Source: Paracoccus sp. (in: a-proteobacteria)
GTDB lineage: Bacteria; Pseudomonadota; Alphaproteobacteria; Rhodobacterales; Rhodobacteraceae
Length of the DNA stretch: 11,126 nucleotides
Assembly: GCA_018056045.1 (NCBI GenBank)
Contig: JAGPGI010000053.1
Coordinates: 1-11,126 of the forward strand
Direction: 5' to 3'
Shown: in pieces, positions 1 to 5,942 of the stretch
Layout: each line of letters starts with the position of its first letter
How positions within the stretch are numbered: position 1 is the first letter of the stretch
Notes under the pieces: model-generated
Seen by the model: the letters and a program-made list of their open reading frames with translations, nothing else
The model's database searches: none
What the model was told of the DNA's origin: nothing
Translations under genes and position numbers: made by a program

Positions 1-155
1 GGCCGCATGAAGTCAAAGGCCGACCATGTCGCAAAGCATTTCAGCGCGAGCAGGCATTTTACGCCCGAGCGTTCGCGCAGATACTGAATGCGCTCCATGT
101 TCACCCGCAGCTTCGCAAGGTCGATCAGATAGTAGGGCGTCTGCAGATCGGACAT
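1..155 (-). CDS. nspC: Carboxynorspermidine decarboxylase, N-terminal part (cut by window edge)
   Basis: Reading the minus strand from the ATG at 153-155 gives 51 codons and then the window ends. The peptide begins MSDLQTPYYLIDLAKL and contains LLALKCFATWSAFDFMRP. This matches the conserved start of carboxynorspermidine/carboxyspermidine decarboxylases, PLP enzymes of the alanine racemase fold-III family. Lys39 in ALKCF should be the lysine that forms the Schiff base with PLP. The family removes the carboxyl group from carboxy(nor)spermidine made by a saccharopine-dehydrogenase-like partner, the alternative route to (nor)spermidine found in many alphaproteobacteria. The enzyme is cytoplasmic. 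A G-rich stretch about 8 nt upstream of the ATG may be the ribosome site. The partner gene is not visible; it would have to lie left of the window or elsewhere. Only about an eighth of the protein is seen, but the motif is distinctive. Confidence 0.85.
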   Translation of the reverse strand, partial: MSDLQTPYYLIDLAKLRVNMERIQYLRERSGVKCLLALKCFATWSAFDFMR

Positions 156-173
156 GGCGCGGGTCCCCCGGTG

Positions 174-230
174 GCGAAACCGTTGAAGGTCAAAGGAATG
201 GCACATTTAGGGCCACATGGGCGGTTTCGC
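174..230. repeat. 9-bp inverted repeat flanking the nspC promoter
   Basis: GCGAAACCG (174-182) and its exact reverse complement CGGTTTCGC (222-230) are separated by 39 nt. One arm overlaps the candidate -35 of nspC and the other lies about 15-24 nt past the expected start site. This could be a pair of operator half-sites or the base of a long hairpin. The arms are perfect, but nothing in the sequence identifies a regulator. Confidence 0.4.
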
Positions 231-232
231 AA
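204..232 (-). promoter_or_regulatory. Candidate sigma-70-type promoter for nspC
   Basis: On the minus strand TTGCGA (227-232) is followed after exactly 17 nt by TAAATG (204-209). The -35 has the TTG core. The -10 lacks the final T, so it is a fair rather than strong match. It would start transcription near 197 and give a leader of about 40 nt before the nspC ATG. It makes nspC independently transcribed from the upstream iscR-oxidoreductase pair. The -35 overlaps one arm of an inverted repeat (174-230). Confidence 0.4.
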
Positions 233-246
233 GGAAGGGTGACGCC

Positions 247-273
247 CGTGTGACGGATCGCGTGTGACGGATC
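247..273. repeat. Tandem 14-nt duplication at the 3' end of the oxidoreductase gene
   Basis: CGTGTGACGGATC occurs at 247-259 and again at 261-273, a tandem duplication with a 14-nt period. The right copy includes part of the oxidoreductase stop codon (272-274 on the minus strand). It looks like a small slippage duplication just past the gene end. Confidence 0.7.
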
Positions 274-1294
274 AGTCCAGACGCACCGGCTGGCCCGAGC
301 GCACGGATTCGTGCGCCGCAAGGCAGACTGCCAGCGAGGCGACCGCGTCCTGCATGTGCCGCGTCAGATCGGTGTCCTCCCTGATGGCGCGGGCCATGAA
401 GGCTGCCTCGGCGTCGCAGAGGTCCTGATGGCCCGGCTCTCCGTCCATCGACAGGTCCTGATCGGGCTGGCCGATCCGGTGCAGCCGCAGCTTGGAGGTC
501 TGCGTATGGGTGTCGATATCGTCCGAGCGCGCCTCAGCCGGCATGCGGATGCTGACCGCACCATTCGGGCTGACCACGTCTTTGACGAAAAATGCCGTGT
601 CCGACATCATTGGACCCCAGCCCGCCTCATACCAGCCCAGCGAGCCGTCGTCGAAGAGCACCTGGAAATGGCCGTAATTATACATGTCGGGCGCGATCTC
701 GTCCGACAGGCGCAGGCCCATGCCGCGCACCTCGACCGGGGCCGCGTCGGTGATCTGGCACATGACATCGACGTAATGGACGCCGCAATCGACGATCGGG
801 GGCGTGGTCTGCATCAAGGCCTTGTGGACCGCCCATGTCGGGCCCGAGCTTTGCTGGTTCAGGTTCAGCCGGAACACATAGGGGCCACCCAGGGCGCGGG
901 CCTCGGCGATCAGGCGTTGCCAGCTTGGGTGGTGGCGCAGGATATAGCCGACGACCAGCTTGCGGCCGGTTTCCCGTGCGGTCTGAACCACGCGGCGGGC
1001 ATCCTCGACCGTGGTGGCAAGGGGCTTTTCGACAAAGACATGCGCGCCGGCCCGCAAGGCGGCGATGGCATATTCGGCATGGCTGTCGGAATAGGTGGCG
1101 ATGACCACGATATCGGGGCGCAGGCGCTCCAGCGTCTCGTGAAAGTCGTGGCTGAAGGGGATCTTCGCCAGTTCCGGCGGCAGCGCGACGCGCGAGCGGT
1201 TCACGAGGCCGACCAGTTCCGCGCCCGGCTGCTTTGCCCATGCCAGCGCATGGCTGCGCCCCATATTGCCAAGGCCGGCGACCACGACCCGCAT
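272..1294 (-). CDS. Gfo/Idh/MocA family NAD(P)-dependent oxidoreductase
   Basis: The 340-residue protein has the usual length and layout of this family. The N-terminal Rossmann fold carries GLGNMG at residues 7-12 for the dinucleotide, and the conserved EKP follows at 89-91, with its lysine expected at the active site. The C-terminal alpha/beta domain contains DCGVHYVDV (169-177), where His173 fits the usual catalytic histidine. There is no signal peptide, so the enzyme should be cytoplasmic. Family members oxidise or reduce sugars, inositols and related polyols; the substrate cannot be read from the sequence. The ATG lies 3 nt after the iscR stop and has only a weak ribosome site, so translation is probably coupled to iscR. 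No sugar transporter or other catabolic gene is nearby to hint at a pathway. Family assignment is firm; specific function is unknown. Confidence 0.9.
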   Translation of the reverse strand: MRVVVAGLGNMGRSHALAWAKQPGAELVGLVNRSRVALPPELAKIPFSHDFHETLERLRPDIVVIATYSDSHAEYAIAALRAGAHVFVEKPLATTVEDARRVVQTARETGRKLVVGYILRHHPSWQRLIAEARALGGPYVFRLNLNQQSSGPTWAVHKALMQTTPPIVDCGVHYVDVMCQITDAAPVEVRGMGLRLSDEIAPDMYNYGHFQVLFDDGSLGWYEAGWGPMMSDTAFFVKDVVSPNGAVSIRMPAEARSDDIDTHTQTSKLRLHRIGQPDQDLSMDGEPGHQDLCDAEAAFMARAIREDTDLTRHMQDAVASLAVCLAAHESVRSGQPVRLD

Positions 1295-1297
1295 GGA

Positions 1298-1756
1298 TCA
1301 GTCGTCCACGATCGACAGAAGCTTGGGCAGGGCGGGGCAGGGCAGCAACTGGTTGCGCGCCACATCCGCCAGCGTGTGATTATGCAGGAAGACATAGACA
1401 TGCGCCGACAGGCTTTCCCAGAGCCGGTTCGAGAGCGTCTGCGCCCGCGACCCCGAGACCCCGCCCGAGGCACCCGCACCGACATGCATGGCGCTGACGG
1501 TTTCATCCACCGCCTCGAGGATCTCGGCGATGCGGATCGTCTCGGGCGCCTTGGCCAGACGGTAGCCGCCGCCCGGCCCGCGCACGGAATCGACCAGCCC
1601 CGCGCGGCGCAGGCGCACGAAAAGCTGCTCAAGATAGGGCAGCGAGATGTCCTGCCGTTTCGAGATTTCGGCCAGCGAGGTCAGGTCATCGCCCTTGGCA
1701 ATGGCCAGATCGACCAGCGCGATGACCGCATAGCGGCCCTTGGTTGACAGTTTCAT
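1298..1756 (-). CDS. iscR: Rrf2-family regulator, Rhodobacterales-type IscR
   Basis: I chose the ATG at 1754-1756 because the protein then begins MKLSTKGRYA, the standard Rrf2 start, and a strong purine-rich site (GAGGAGAGG) lies just upstream; longer readings add an unrelated N-terminus. The product has 152 residues. The winged helix-turn-helix covers about 1-68, including ISLPYLEQLF (37-46) and VRGPGGGYRL (58-67). The three clustered cysteines that bind the 2Fe-2S cluster in enterobacterial IscR are absent: that region (about 90-107) is glycine/serine-rich. The only cysteine is Cys140 near the C-terminus. Single-cysteine IscR is known in Rhodobacter, where it represses iron-sulfur assembly genes according to iron status. 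The gene is divergent from the hydrolase and is followed by an oxidoreductase rather than a cysteine desulfurase or suf genes. A role in Fe-S/iron regulation is inferred from the family. Confidence 0.85.
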   Translation of the reverse strand: MKLSTKGRYAVIALVDLAIAKGDDLTSLAEISKRQDISLPYLEQLFVRLRRAGLVDSVRGPGGGYRLAKAPETIRIAEILEAVDETVSAMHVGAGASGGVSGSRAQTLSNRLWESLSAHVYVFLHNHTLADVARNQLLPCPALPKLLSIVDD

Positions 1757-1865
1757 CTTGCCTCTCCTCTGCCCGCGACGCATAGACAAAACGCGCCACG
1801 GGGCCCAAACCCCGGGGCCGTCCTTGAATGCGTCTTGCCTTGGCCGGGCGCGCTTCCCAGATAAC

Positions 1866-1894
1866 GATCTAGAGCCGCGCCGCCACAGGGTCAA
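1866..1894 (-). promoter_or_regulatory. Candidate iscR promoter
   Basis: On the minus strand TTGACC (1889-1894) and TAGATC (1866-1871) are 17 nt apart, a good -35 with a moderate -10. Transcription would start near 1859, giving a leader of about 100 nt. The leader can form a small GC hairpin (arms 1799-1803 and 1810-1814). The element lies in the divergent region shared with the hydrolase gene, whose ATG is at 1920, so a protein bound here could affect both directions. Confidence 0.45.
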
Positions 1895-1919
1895 GAAACC
1901 CGAGTTTCAAAGGAAGCCC

Positions 1920-2579
1920 ATGCCCGAACTGATTTTCCCCGGTCCCGAAGGCCGCCTGGAGGGCCGCTATCACAGCCAGCCCAACCCCGACGCCCCTCTT
2001 GCCATCATCCTGCACCCGCATCCGCAATATGGCGGCACGATGAACAACCGGGTGGTCTATAACCTGCATTACGCCTTTCACCGCATGGGGTTTACCGTCA
2101 TGCGGTTCAATTTTCGCGGCGTCGGCCGCAGCCAGGGCGAGTTCGATCAGGGCATCGGCGAATTGAGCGATGCTGCATCGGCCCTGGATTATCTGCAGGC
2201 GATGAACCCCAATTCCAAGCATTGCTGGGTCGCGGGCTTCAGCTTTGGGGCCTGGATCGGGATGCAGCTGCTGATGCGCCGGCCGGAGATCACCGGCTTC
2301 ATCAGCGTGGCGCCGCCGGCGAACCTTTACGACTTTTCGTTCCTTGCGCCGTGCCCGTCCTCGGGGCTGATCATCAACGGCACCGCCGACCGCGTGGCGC
2401 CGCCCAAGGACACGCATGCGCTGGTCGGCAAGCTGCGCGAGCAGAAGGGCATCACCATCACCCATGAGGAAATCGAAGGCGCGGATCATTTCTTCCGCGA
2501 TGACGAGATCCACATGAAGCCGATGATCGACACGGTGCAGACCTATGTCCGCCGCCGGTTGACCGAGACGACGCGGTGA
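1920..2579 (+). CDS. Alpha/beta hydrolase, COG2945 type
   Basis: The ATG at 1920-1922 is preceded by an AGGA ribosome site (1911-1914) and gives 219 residues starting MPELIFPGPEGRLEG; a longer upstream reading runs through the iscR promoter region and is not credible. The protein is a compact alpha/beta hydrolase. It has the oxyanion-side motif HPHPQYGGTMNN (32-43), NFRGVGRSQG (64-73), the nucleophile elbow GFSFG with Ser108, Asp157 in GTADRV, and His190 in GADHFF. These complete a Ser-Asp-His triad. No signal peptide is seen. Members are predicted esterases or acyl hydrolases with no settled substrate. I recall this hydrolase being divergent from iscR in other Rhodobacteraceae. Its stop overlaps the next gene's start by 4 nt (GTGA), so the two are probably co-translated. 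Confidence 0.85.
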   Translation: MPELIFPGPEGRLEGRYHSQPNPDAPLAIILHPHPQYGGTMNNRVVYNLHYAFHRMGFTVMRFNFRGVGRSQGEFDQGIGELSDAASALDYLQAMNPNSKHCWVAGFSFGAWIGMQLLMRRPEITGFISVAPPANLYDFSFLAPCPSSGLIINGTADRVAPPKDTHALVGKLREQKGITITHEEIEGADHFFRDDEIHMKPMIDTVQTYVRRRLTETTR

Positions 2580-3763
2580 GTGATGAACGGACCGGGGCTC
2601 TGCCCCGGACCCCGGGATATTTGAATGAAGAAGAAACGGCGCTGGAGCGGCGTTTTGCGTTTCTGATCGAGGCGGACCGGCTGAAATCCGTCGACCGCGC
2701 CAATGTGCTGATGGATTTGTCGCGGCCCGAGAACAGCGCCGAGCACAGCTGGCATGTGGCGCTTTATGCGATGGTGTTCGGGGCCTCGGACCGGGCTATC
2801 GCCATGATCCTGATCCATGATCTGGTCGAGATCGATTGCGGCGATCACCCGATCCATCTGGCCCATGACAGGGCGGCGCTGGCCGCTGCTGAAAGTACGG
2901 CTGCCGAGCGGCTGTTTGGCCTGCTGCCCGAGGGTGCGGCGCTGATGGCGCTTTGGCGCGAATTCGAGGCTGGCGAAAGCGTGGATGCGCGCATGGCCAA
3001 GCGCATGGATCATGTCCAGCCGCTGTTTCAGGTGCTTTGCGCGGCTTCGCCGCTGCCCGATCATGTCGCCATTGTGCAGGACAATATGCATGGTGGCCGG
3101 GCGGCGCGGCTGTGGTCGGAATGGCCCGAGGCGATGGCGGCCGCGACGGATTTGCTGGGGGGGCGGGCGCCGGAGGGCGAGTTGGCGCAGCGGCTGGCCT
3201 TTCTGGCCGAGGCCGACCGGTTGAAGACCGTCTACCGCGCCAGCACGCTGGGCGATGCCTCGCGTCACGAAAACAGCGCCGAGCATAGCTGGCATCTGGC
3301 GCTTTATGCGCTGGTCATGGCTGCTCATGCGGGCGCCGGCACCGATATCGGGCGCGTCATCCGCATGCTGATCCTGCATGATCTGGTCGAGATCGACGCC
3401 GGCGACGTGCCGATCCATGCCGCGAATGGCGCCGCCCATCACGGCGCCGCGCAGGCTGCCGCCGAAGAGGCCGCCGCCAGGCGTATCTTCGGGCTTTTGC
3501 CTGCGGCGCAGGGGCGGGAACTCCATGCGCTTTGGGCCGAGTTCGAAGAGAATGAGACCCCCGACGCGGTATTCGCCAAGTCGCTGGACCGGGCGCAGCC
3601 GGTAATGCAGAATATTGTCTCGGGCGGCGGAAGCTGGATCGAATATGAGGTGACCTATACGCAGCTGGTCGAGCGGGTGGGCGTTCGCATCGAGCGCGGC
3701 GCGCCGCATCTGTGGCGCTGGCTGGACGCGCGGGCGCAGGGATTTTTCAGCCGCCCGGAATAG
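2576..3763 (+). CDS. Tandem HD-domain phosphohydrolase (two fused YfbR/COG1896-like domains)
   Basis: The 395-residue protein is an internal duplication. Domain 1 (about 22-197) and domain 2 (about 203-395) each carry RLAFL/RFAFL..EADRLK, ENSAEHSWH, HDLVEID and a later Asp. Metal-ligand candidates are His57, His81-Asp82 and Asp145 in domain 1, and His237, His268-Asp269 and Asp338 in domain 2, so both sites look intact. Single-domain relatives are around 190 residues and include 5'-deoxynucleotidases acting on dNMPs; a nucleotide substrate here is inferred from the family. The GTG start overlaps the hydrolase stop, but residues 6-20 are encoded by a stem-loop repeat element, so the true start could be the in-frame TTG at 2621 or nearby. 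HD metal proteins are cytoplasmic, and I see no membrane segment. The fused architecture is confident; the activity and start are less so. Confidence 0.85.
   Translation: MSDERTGALPRTPGYLNEEETALERRFAFLIEADRLKSVDRANVLMDLSRPENSAEHSWHVALYAMVFGASDRAIAMILIHDLVEIDCGDHPIHLAHDRAALAAAESTAAERLFGLLPEGAALMALWREFEAGESVDARMAKRMDHVQPLFQVLCAASPLPDHVAIVQDNMHGGRAARLWSEWPEAMAAATDLLGGRAPEGELAQRLAFLAEADRLKTVYRASTLGDASRHENSAEHSWHLALYALVMAAHAGAGTDIGRVIRMLILHDLVEIDAGDVPIHAANGAAHHGAAQAAAEEAAARRIFGLLPAAQGRELHALWAEFEENETPDAVFAKSLDRAQPVMQNIVSGGGSWIEYEVTYTQLVERVGVRIERGAPHLWRWLDARAQGFFSRPE
2592..2640 (+). repeat. Stem-loop plus GGATATTTG..GAAGAAG repeat element (copy A)
   Basis: A perfect hairpin with 7-bp arms (CCGGGGC, 2592-2598; GCCCCGG, 2602-2608) and a TCT loop is followed by GGATATTTG (2615-2623) and GAAGAAG. 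The GGATATTTG..GAAGAAG core occurs again at 5156-5186, also downstream of a GC hairpin. From memory, similar elements are scattered between genes in Rhodobacteraceae. This copy lies inside the annotated 5' end of the HD gene. Confidence 0.55.
2732..2770 (+). repeat. Intragenic direct repeat, left copy (HD domain 1)
   Basis: This 39-nt stretch matches 3272-3310 at 37 of 39 positions, offset exactly 540 nt (180 codons). It encodes the metal-site segment NSAEHSWH.ALYA. The identity, including third codon positions, marks the two HD domains as products of an internal duplication. Confidence 0.9.
3272..3310 (+). repeat. Intragenic direct repeat, right copy (HD domain 2)
   Basis: This is the right partner of 2732-2770, with two mismatches. 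Recombination between the copies would remove exactly 180 codons and leave a single in-frame HD domain. Confidence 0.9.
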
Positions 3764-3786
3764 GTCCGCGATGGAATGTTTCGAAT

Positions 3787-3804
3787 GGTATGCAATCGCA
3801 TACC
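3787..3804. promoter_or_regulatory. Perfect palindrome upstream of icd, candidate operator
   Basis: GGTATGC (3787-3793) and GCATACC (3798-3804) form a perfect 7-bp inverted repeat with a 4-nt centre, in the 108-nt gap between the HD gene and icd and 68 nt before the icd ATG. The symmetric GTATGC/GCATAC core resembles sites bound by dimeric helix-turn-helix regulators such as the GntR family. A hairpin ending the HD transcript is an alternative, but the T-tract afterwards is interrupted. Confidence 0.45.
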
Positions 3805-3808
3805 GGCC

Positions 3809-3837
3809 TTTCCTTTCACGGCGAATGCCGCTATAGC
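3809..3837 (+). promoter_or_regulatory. Weak icd promoter candidate
   Basis: TATAGC (3832-3837) is a -10-like element with TTTCCT 17 nt upstream (3809-3814). The -35 is poor. If real, the palindrome at 3787-3804 would sit immediately upstream of the -35. Confidence 0.25.
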
Positions 3838-3871
3838 GCGGGCGAGCCGAATCTAACCAAAGGGACCACCC

Positions 3872-5086
3872 ATGTCGAAGATCAAGGTAGCGAACCCTGT
3901 CGTCGAACTCGACGGCGACGAGATGACCCGGATCATCTGGGACTTCATCAAGCAAAAGCTGATCCTGCCCTATCTCGACGTGAACCTGAAATACTACGAC
4001 CTGGGCATCGAGGAGCGTGACCGCACCGACGATCAGGTCACCGTGGACTCGGCCGAGGCGATCAAGAAATACGGCGTCGGCGTGAAATGCGCCACCATCA
4101 CCCCCGACGAGGCCCGCGTCGAGGAATTCGGCCTGAAAAAGATGTGGAAATCGCCCAACGGCACCATCCGCAACATTCTGGGCGGGGTGATCTTCCGCGA
4201 GCCGATCATCGCCAAGAACGTGCCGCGACTGGTGCCGCATTGGACGAAGCCCATCATCGTCGGCCGTCACGCCTTCGGCGACCAGTACAAGGCCACCGAT
4301 TTCCGCTATCCGGGCAAGGGCACGCTGACGATCAAGTTCGTCGGCGAGGACGGCGAGGTGATCGAGCACGAGGTCTATCAGGCCCCCGGCTCGGGCGTCG
4401 CCATGGCGATGTACAACCTTGACCAATCGATCATCGATTTCGCCCGCGCCTCGCTGAACTATGGCCTGAGCCGCGGCTATCCGGTCTATCTCTCGACCAA
4501 GAACACCATCCTGAAAGCCTATGACGGCCGCTTCAAGGACCTGTTCGCCAAGGTCTATGCCGAGGAATTCGAAGAGCAGTTCAAGAAAAAGGGCATCCAT
4601 TACGAGCATCGCCTGATCGACGACATGGTGGCTTCGGCGCTGAAATGGTCGGGCGGCTATGTCTGGGCCTGCAAGAACTACGATGGCGACGTGGAATCCG
4701 ACATCGTGGCGCAGGGCTTTGGTTCGCTGGGGCTGATGACCTCGGTCTTGATGACGCCCGATGGCAAGATCGTCGAATCCGAGGCCGCGCATGGCACCGT
4801 GACCCGCCACTATCGCGAGCATCAGAAGGGCAACCAGACCTCGACCAACTCGATCGCCTCGATCTTTGCCTGGACGGGCGGGTTGAAACATCGCGCGAAG
4901 CTCGATGACAACGCCGCGCTGATGAACTTTGCCGAGACGCTGGAGAAGGTCACCGTGAAGGCGGTCGAGGATGGTTACATGACCAAGGATCTCGCGCTGC
5001 TGGTCGGGCCGGACCAGAAATGGATGACCACCATGGGTTATCTGGAAAAGGTAGACGAATATCTGAACAACGCGCTGATCGGCTGA
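3872..5086 (+). CDS. icd: NADP-dependent isocitrate dehydrogenase
   Basis: The 404-residue protein is the eukaryote-like homodimeric type of isocitrate dehydrogenase, which converts isocitrate and NADP+ to 2-oxoglutarate, CO2 and NADPH in the TCA cycle. Substrate-binding residues are in SPNGTIRN (94-101), with Arg100, Arg109 and Arg132. Metal-binding aspartates are in IDD (249-251) and NYDGDVESD (269-277). The coenzyme loop [10 protein letters not shown] (305-314) carries Arg312 and His313, the pair that reads the 2'-phosphate of NADP in this type, and Asn326 follows. Length is normal and all expected motifs are present. The ATG is preceded by AAAGGGA at the right distance. The gene stands alone: a palindrome lies upstream and a strong intrinsic terminator directly downstream. 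It is cytoplasmic and the call is secure. Confidence 0.98.
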   Translation: MSKIKVANPVVELDGDEMTRIIWDFIKQKLILPYLDVNLKYYDLGIEERDRTDDQVTVDSAEAIKKYGVGVKCATITPDEARVEEFGLKKMWKSPNGTIRNILGGVIFREPIIAKNVPRLVPHWTKPIIVGRHAFGDQYKATDFRYPGKGTLTIKFVGEDGEVIEHEVYQAPGSGVAMAMYNLDQSIIDFARASLNYGLSRGYPVYLSTKNTILKAYDGRFKDLFAKVYAEEFEEQFKKKGIHYEHRLIDDMVASALKWSGGYVWACKNYDGDVESDIVAQGFGSLGLMTSVLMTPDGKIVESEAAHGTVTRHYREHQKGNQTSTNSIASIFAWTGGLKHRAKLDDNAALMNFAETLEKVTVKAVEDGYMTKDLALLVGPDQKWMTTMGYLEKVDEYLNNALIG

Positions 5087-5109
5087 TCAGGCGACAGGCA
5101 GGTTGCGAG

Positions 5110-5136
5110 GGGCCGGGGGGAAACCCGGCCCTTTTT
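5110..5136 (+). terminator. Intrinsic terminator of icd
   Basis: An 8-bp perfect GC stem (GGGCCGGG, 5110-5117; CCCGGCCC, 5124-5131) with a 6-nt loop is followed directly by five T. It starts 24 nt after the icd stop and is the clearest terminator in the window. Confidence 0.9.
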
Positions 5137-5155
5137 GCTTGTGGCGCGGTCTTTT

Positions 5156-5186
5156 GGATATTTGGACATGGAAGAAGTCAAAGCGG
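5156..5186 (+). repeat. GGATATTTG..GAAGAAG repeat element (copy B)
   Basis: GGATATTTG (5156-5164) followed by GAAGAAG repeats the core of the element at 2615-2640. It lies between the icd terminator hairpin and purQ. A tiny open frame inside it (MEEVKAA, ATG at 5169) is a by-product of the repeat and is not called as a gene. Confidence 0.5.
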
Positions 5187-5187
5187 C

Positions 5188-5216
5188 TTAACAGCGGGCG
5201 CGCTCTGGGCTAAAGG
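5188..5216 (+). promoter_or_regulatory. Weak purQ promoter candidate
   Basis: TTAACA (5188-5193) and TAAAGG (5211-5216) are separated by 17 nt. Both boxes are moderate matches. The icd terminator upstream means purQ needs a promoter of its own in this gap. The -10 overlaps the left arm of the inverted repeat at 5208-5233. Confidence 0.3.
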
Positions 5217-5233
5217 GGCGCTAGCATTTAGCC
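5208..5233. repeat. 7-bp inverted repeat abutting the purQ ribosome site
   Basis: GGCTAAA (5208-5214) and TTTAGCC (5227-5233) are perfect reverse complements around a 12-nt centre. The right arm ends one base before the GGAG ribosome site (5234-5237). It could be an operator or an RNA hairpin affecting purQ translation. Confidence 0.4.
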
Positions 5234-5244
5234 GGAGTCGCGTC

Positions 5245-5913
5245 ATGAAAGCTGCCGTCATCACCTTTCCCGGATCGAATTGCGACCGCGACCTTGCGGT
5301 GGCGCTGGATGCCGCCGGGGCGGATGTGGTTCGTCTGTGGCACAAGGATGATGCCCTGCCTGCCGGGACCGATCTGGTCGCGGTGCCGGGCGGGTTTTCA
5401 TTCGGCGATTATCTGCGCTGTGGCGCCATCGCCGCCCATTCGCCGATCGCGCGGGCGGTGCGCGACCATGCGGCGCGCGGCGGCTATGTGCTGGGGATCT
5501 GCAACGGCTTTCAGGTCCTGACCGAGCTGGGCCTGCTGCCCGGCGCCTTGATGCGCAATTCCGGGCTGACATTCATCTGCCGCGAGGTCGGGCTGCGGGT
5601 CGCGACCTCGGCCAGCCCCTATACCAGCGCCTATGCCGCAGGCGATGTCATCACCGTGCCGGTTGCACATCACGACGGCAACTACCAGATTGATGCCGAA
5701 GGGCTGGTGGCGCTGAAGGATCAGGACCGCATCGCCTTTACCTATGCCGCGCCGGTCAATGGCTCGGTCGAGGATATCGCCGGCATCCTGTCGGAAAATC
5801 GCCGGGTGCTGGGGATGATGCCGCATCCCGAACGCGCCGCCGAGCCTGCCCATGGCGGCACTGACGGCGCAAAGCTGTTCGTGTCGCTGATGCGGGATCT
5901 TGTCAGCGCCTGA
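5245..5913 (+). CDS. purQ: Phosphoribosylformylglycinamidine synthase glutaminase subunit
   Basis: The 222-residue protein is a class I glutamine amidotransferase. It releases ammonia from glutamine for PurL, which with PurS converts FGAR to FGAM in step four of purine synthesis. Visible motifs are the start [16 protein letters not shown], the oxyanion region [11 protein letters not shown] (48-58), the nucleophile Cys86 in GICNGFQ (84-90), and His194 and Glu196 in MMPHPE. Length and motifs are normal for a stand-alone small PurQ. The ATG at 5245 has GGAG 7 nt upstream. Longer readings into the icd 3' end lack homology and cross the terminator. No purS or purC is adjacent, although purS-purQ pairing is common; they must be elsewhere. 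Confidence 0.96.
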   Translation: MKAAVITFPGSNCDRDLAVALDAAGADVVRLWHKDDALPAGTDLVAVPGGFSFGDYLRCGAIAAHSPIARAVRDHAARGGYVLGICNGFQVLTELGLLPGALMRNSGLTFICREVGLRVATSASPYTSAYAAGDVITVPVAHHDGNYQIDAEGLVALKDQDRIAFTYAAPVNGSVEDIAGILSENRRVLGMMPHPERAAEPAHGGTDGAKLFVSLMRDLVSA

Positions 5914-5942
5914 GCCGGGGCGCCTGACCTGAGCCCTCCGGC
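5914..5942 (+). terminator. Weak hairpin after purQ
   Basis: GCCGG (5914-5918) directly after the purQ stop can pair with CCGGC (5938-5942), with two more G-C pairs inside past a bulge. There is no T-tract, and the 3' arm touches the dctB -35. It may slow or end purQ transcription, but the evidence is thin. Confidence 0.25.

Noticed and set aside
201..216. Sigma-54-like GGCAC in the nspC upstream region
   Set aside because: The -12 half (TTGC) is missing at the required spacing and the orientation does not lead into a gene.
26..253. 75-codon plus-strand frame at the left edge
   Set aside because: It runs opposite the nspC start and through the nspC promoter region; the minus-strand reading has a clear family match.
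311..1747. 478-codon plus-strand frame opposite the oxidoreductase and iscR
   Set aside because: It is antisense to two clear genes, rich in Arg, His and Asp, with no recognisable motif; a codon-bias shadow.
2543..4891. Very long minus-strand open frame (782 codons) antisense to the HD gene and icd
   Set aside because: It is a shadow frame of high-GC coding DNA on the other strand. It spans two well-identified genes and their intergenic gap, and its translation is low-quality, Arg/His/Asp-rich sequence with no recognisable domain.
5169..5192. Seven-codon leader peptide (MEEVKAA) before purQ
   Set aside because: It lies in the repeat core, which makes the ATG-GAA-GAA reading by chance. There is no ribosome site and no regulatory codon run.
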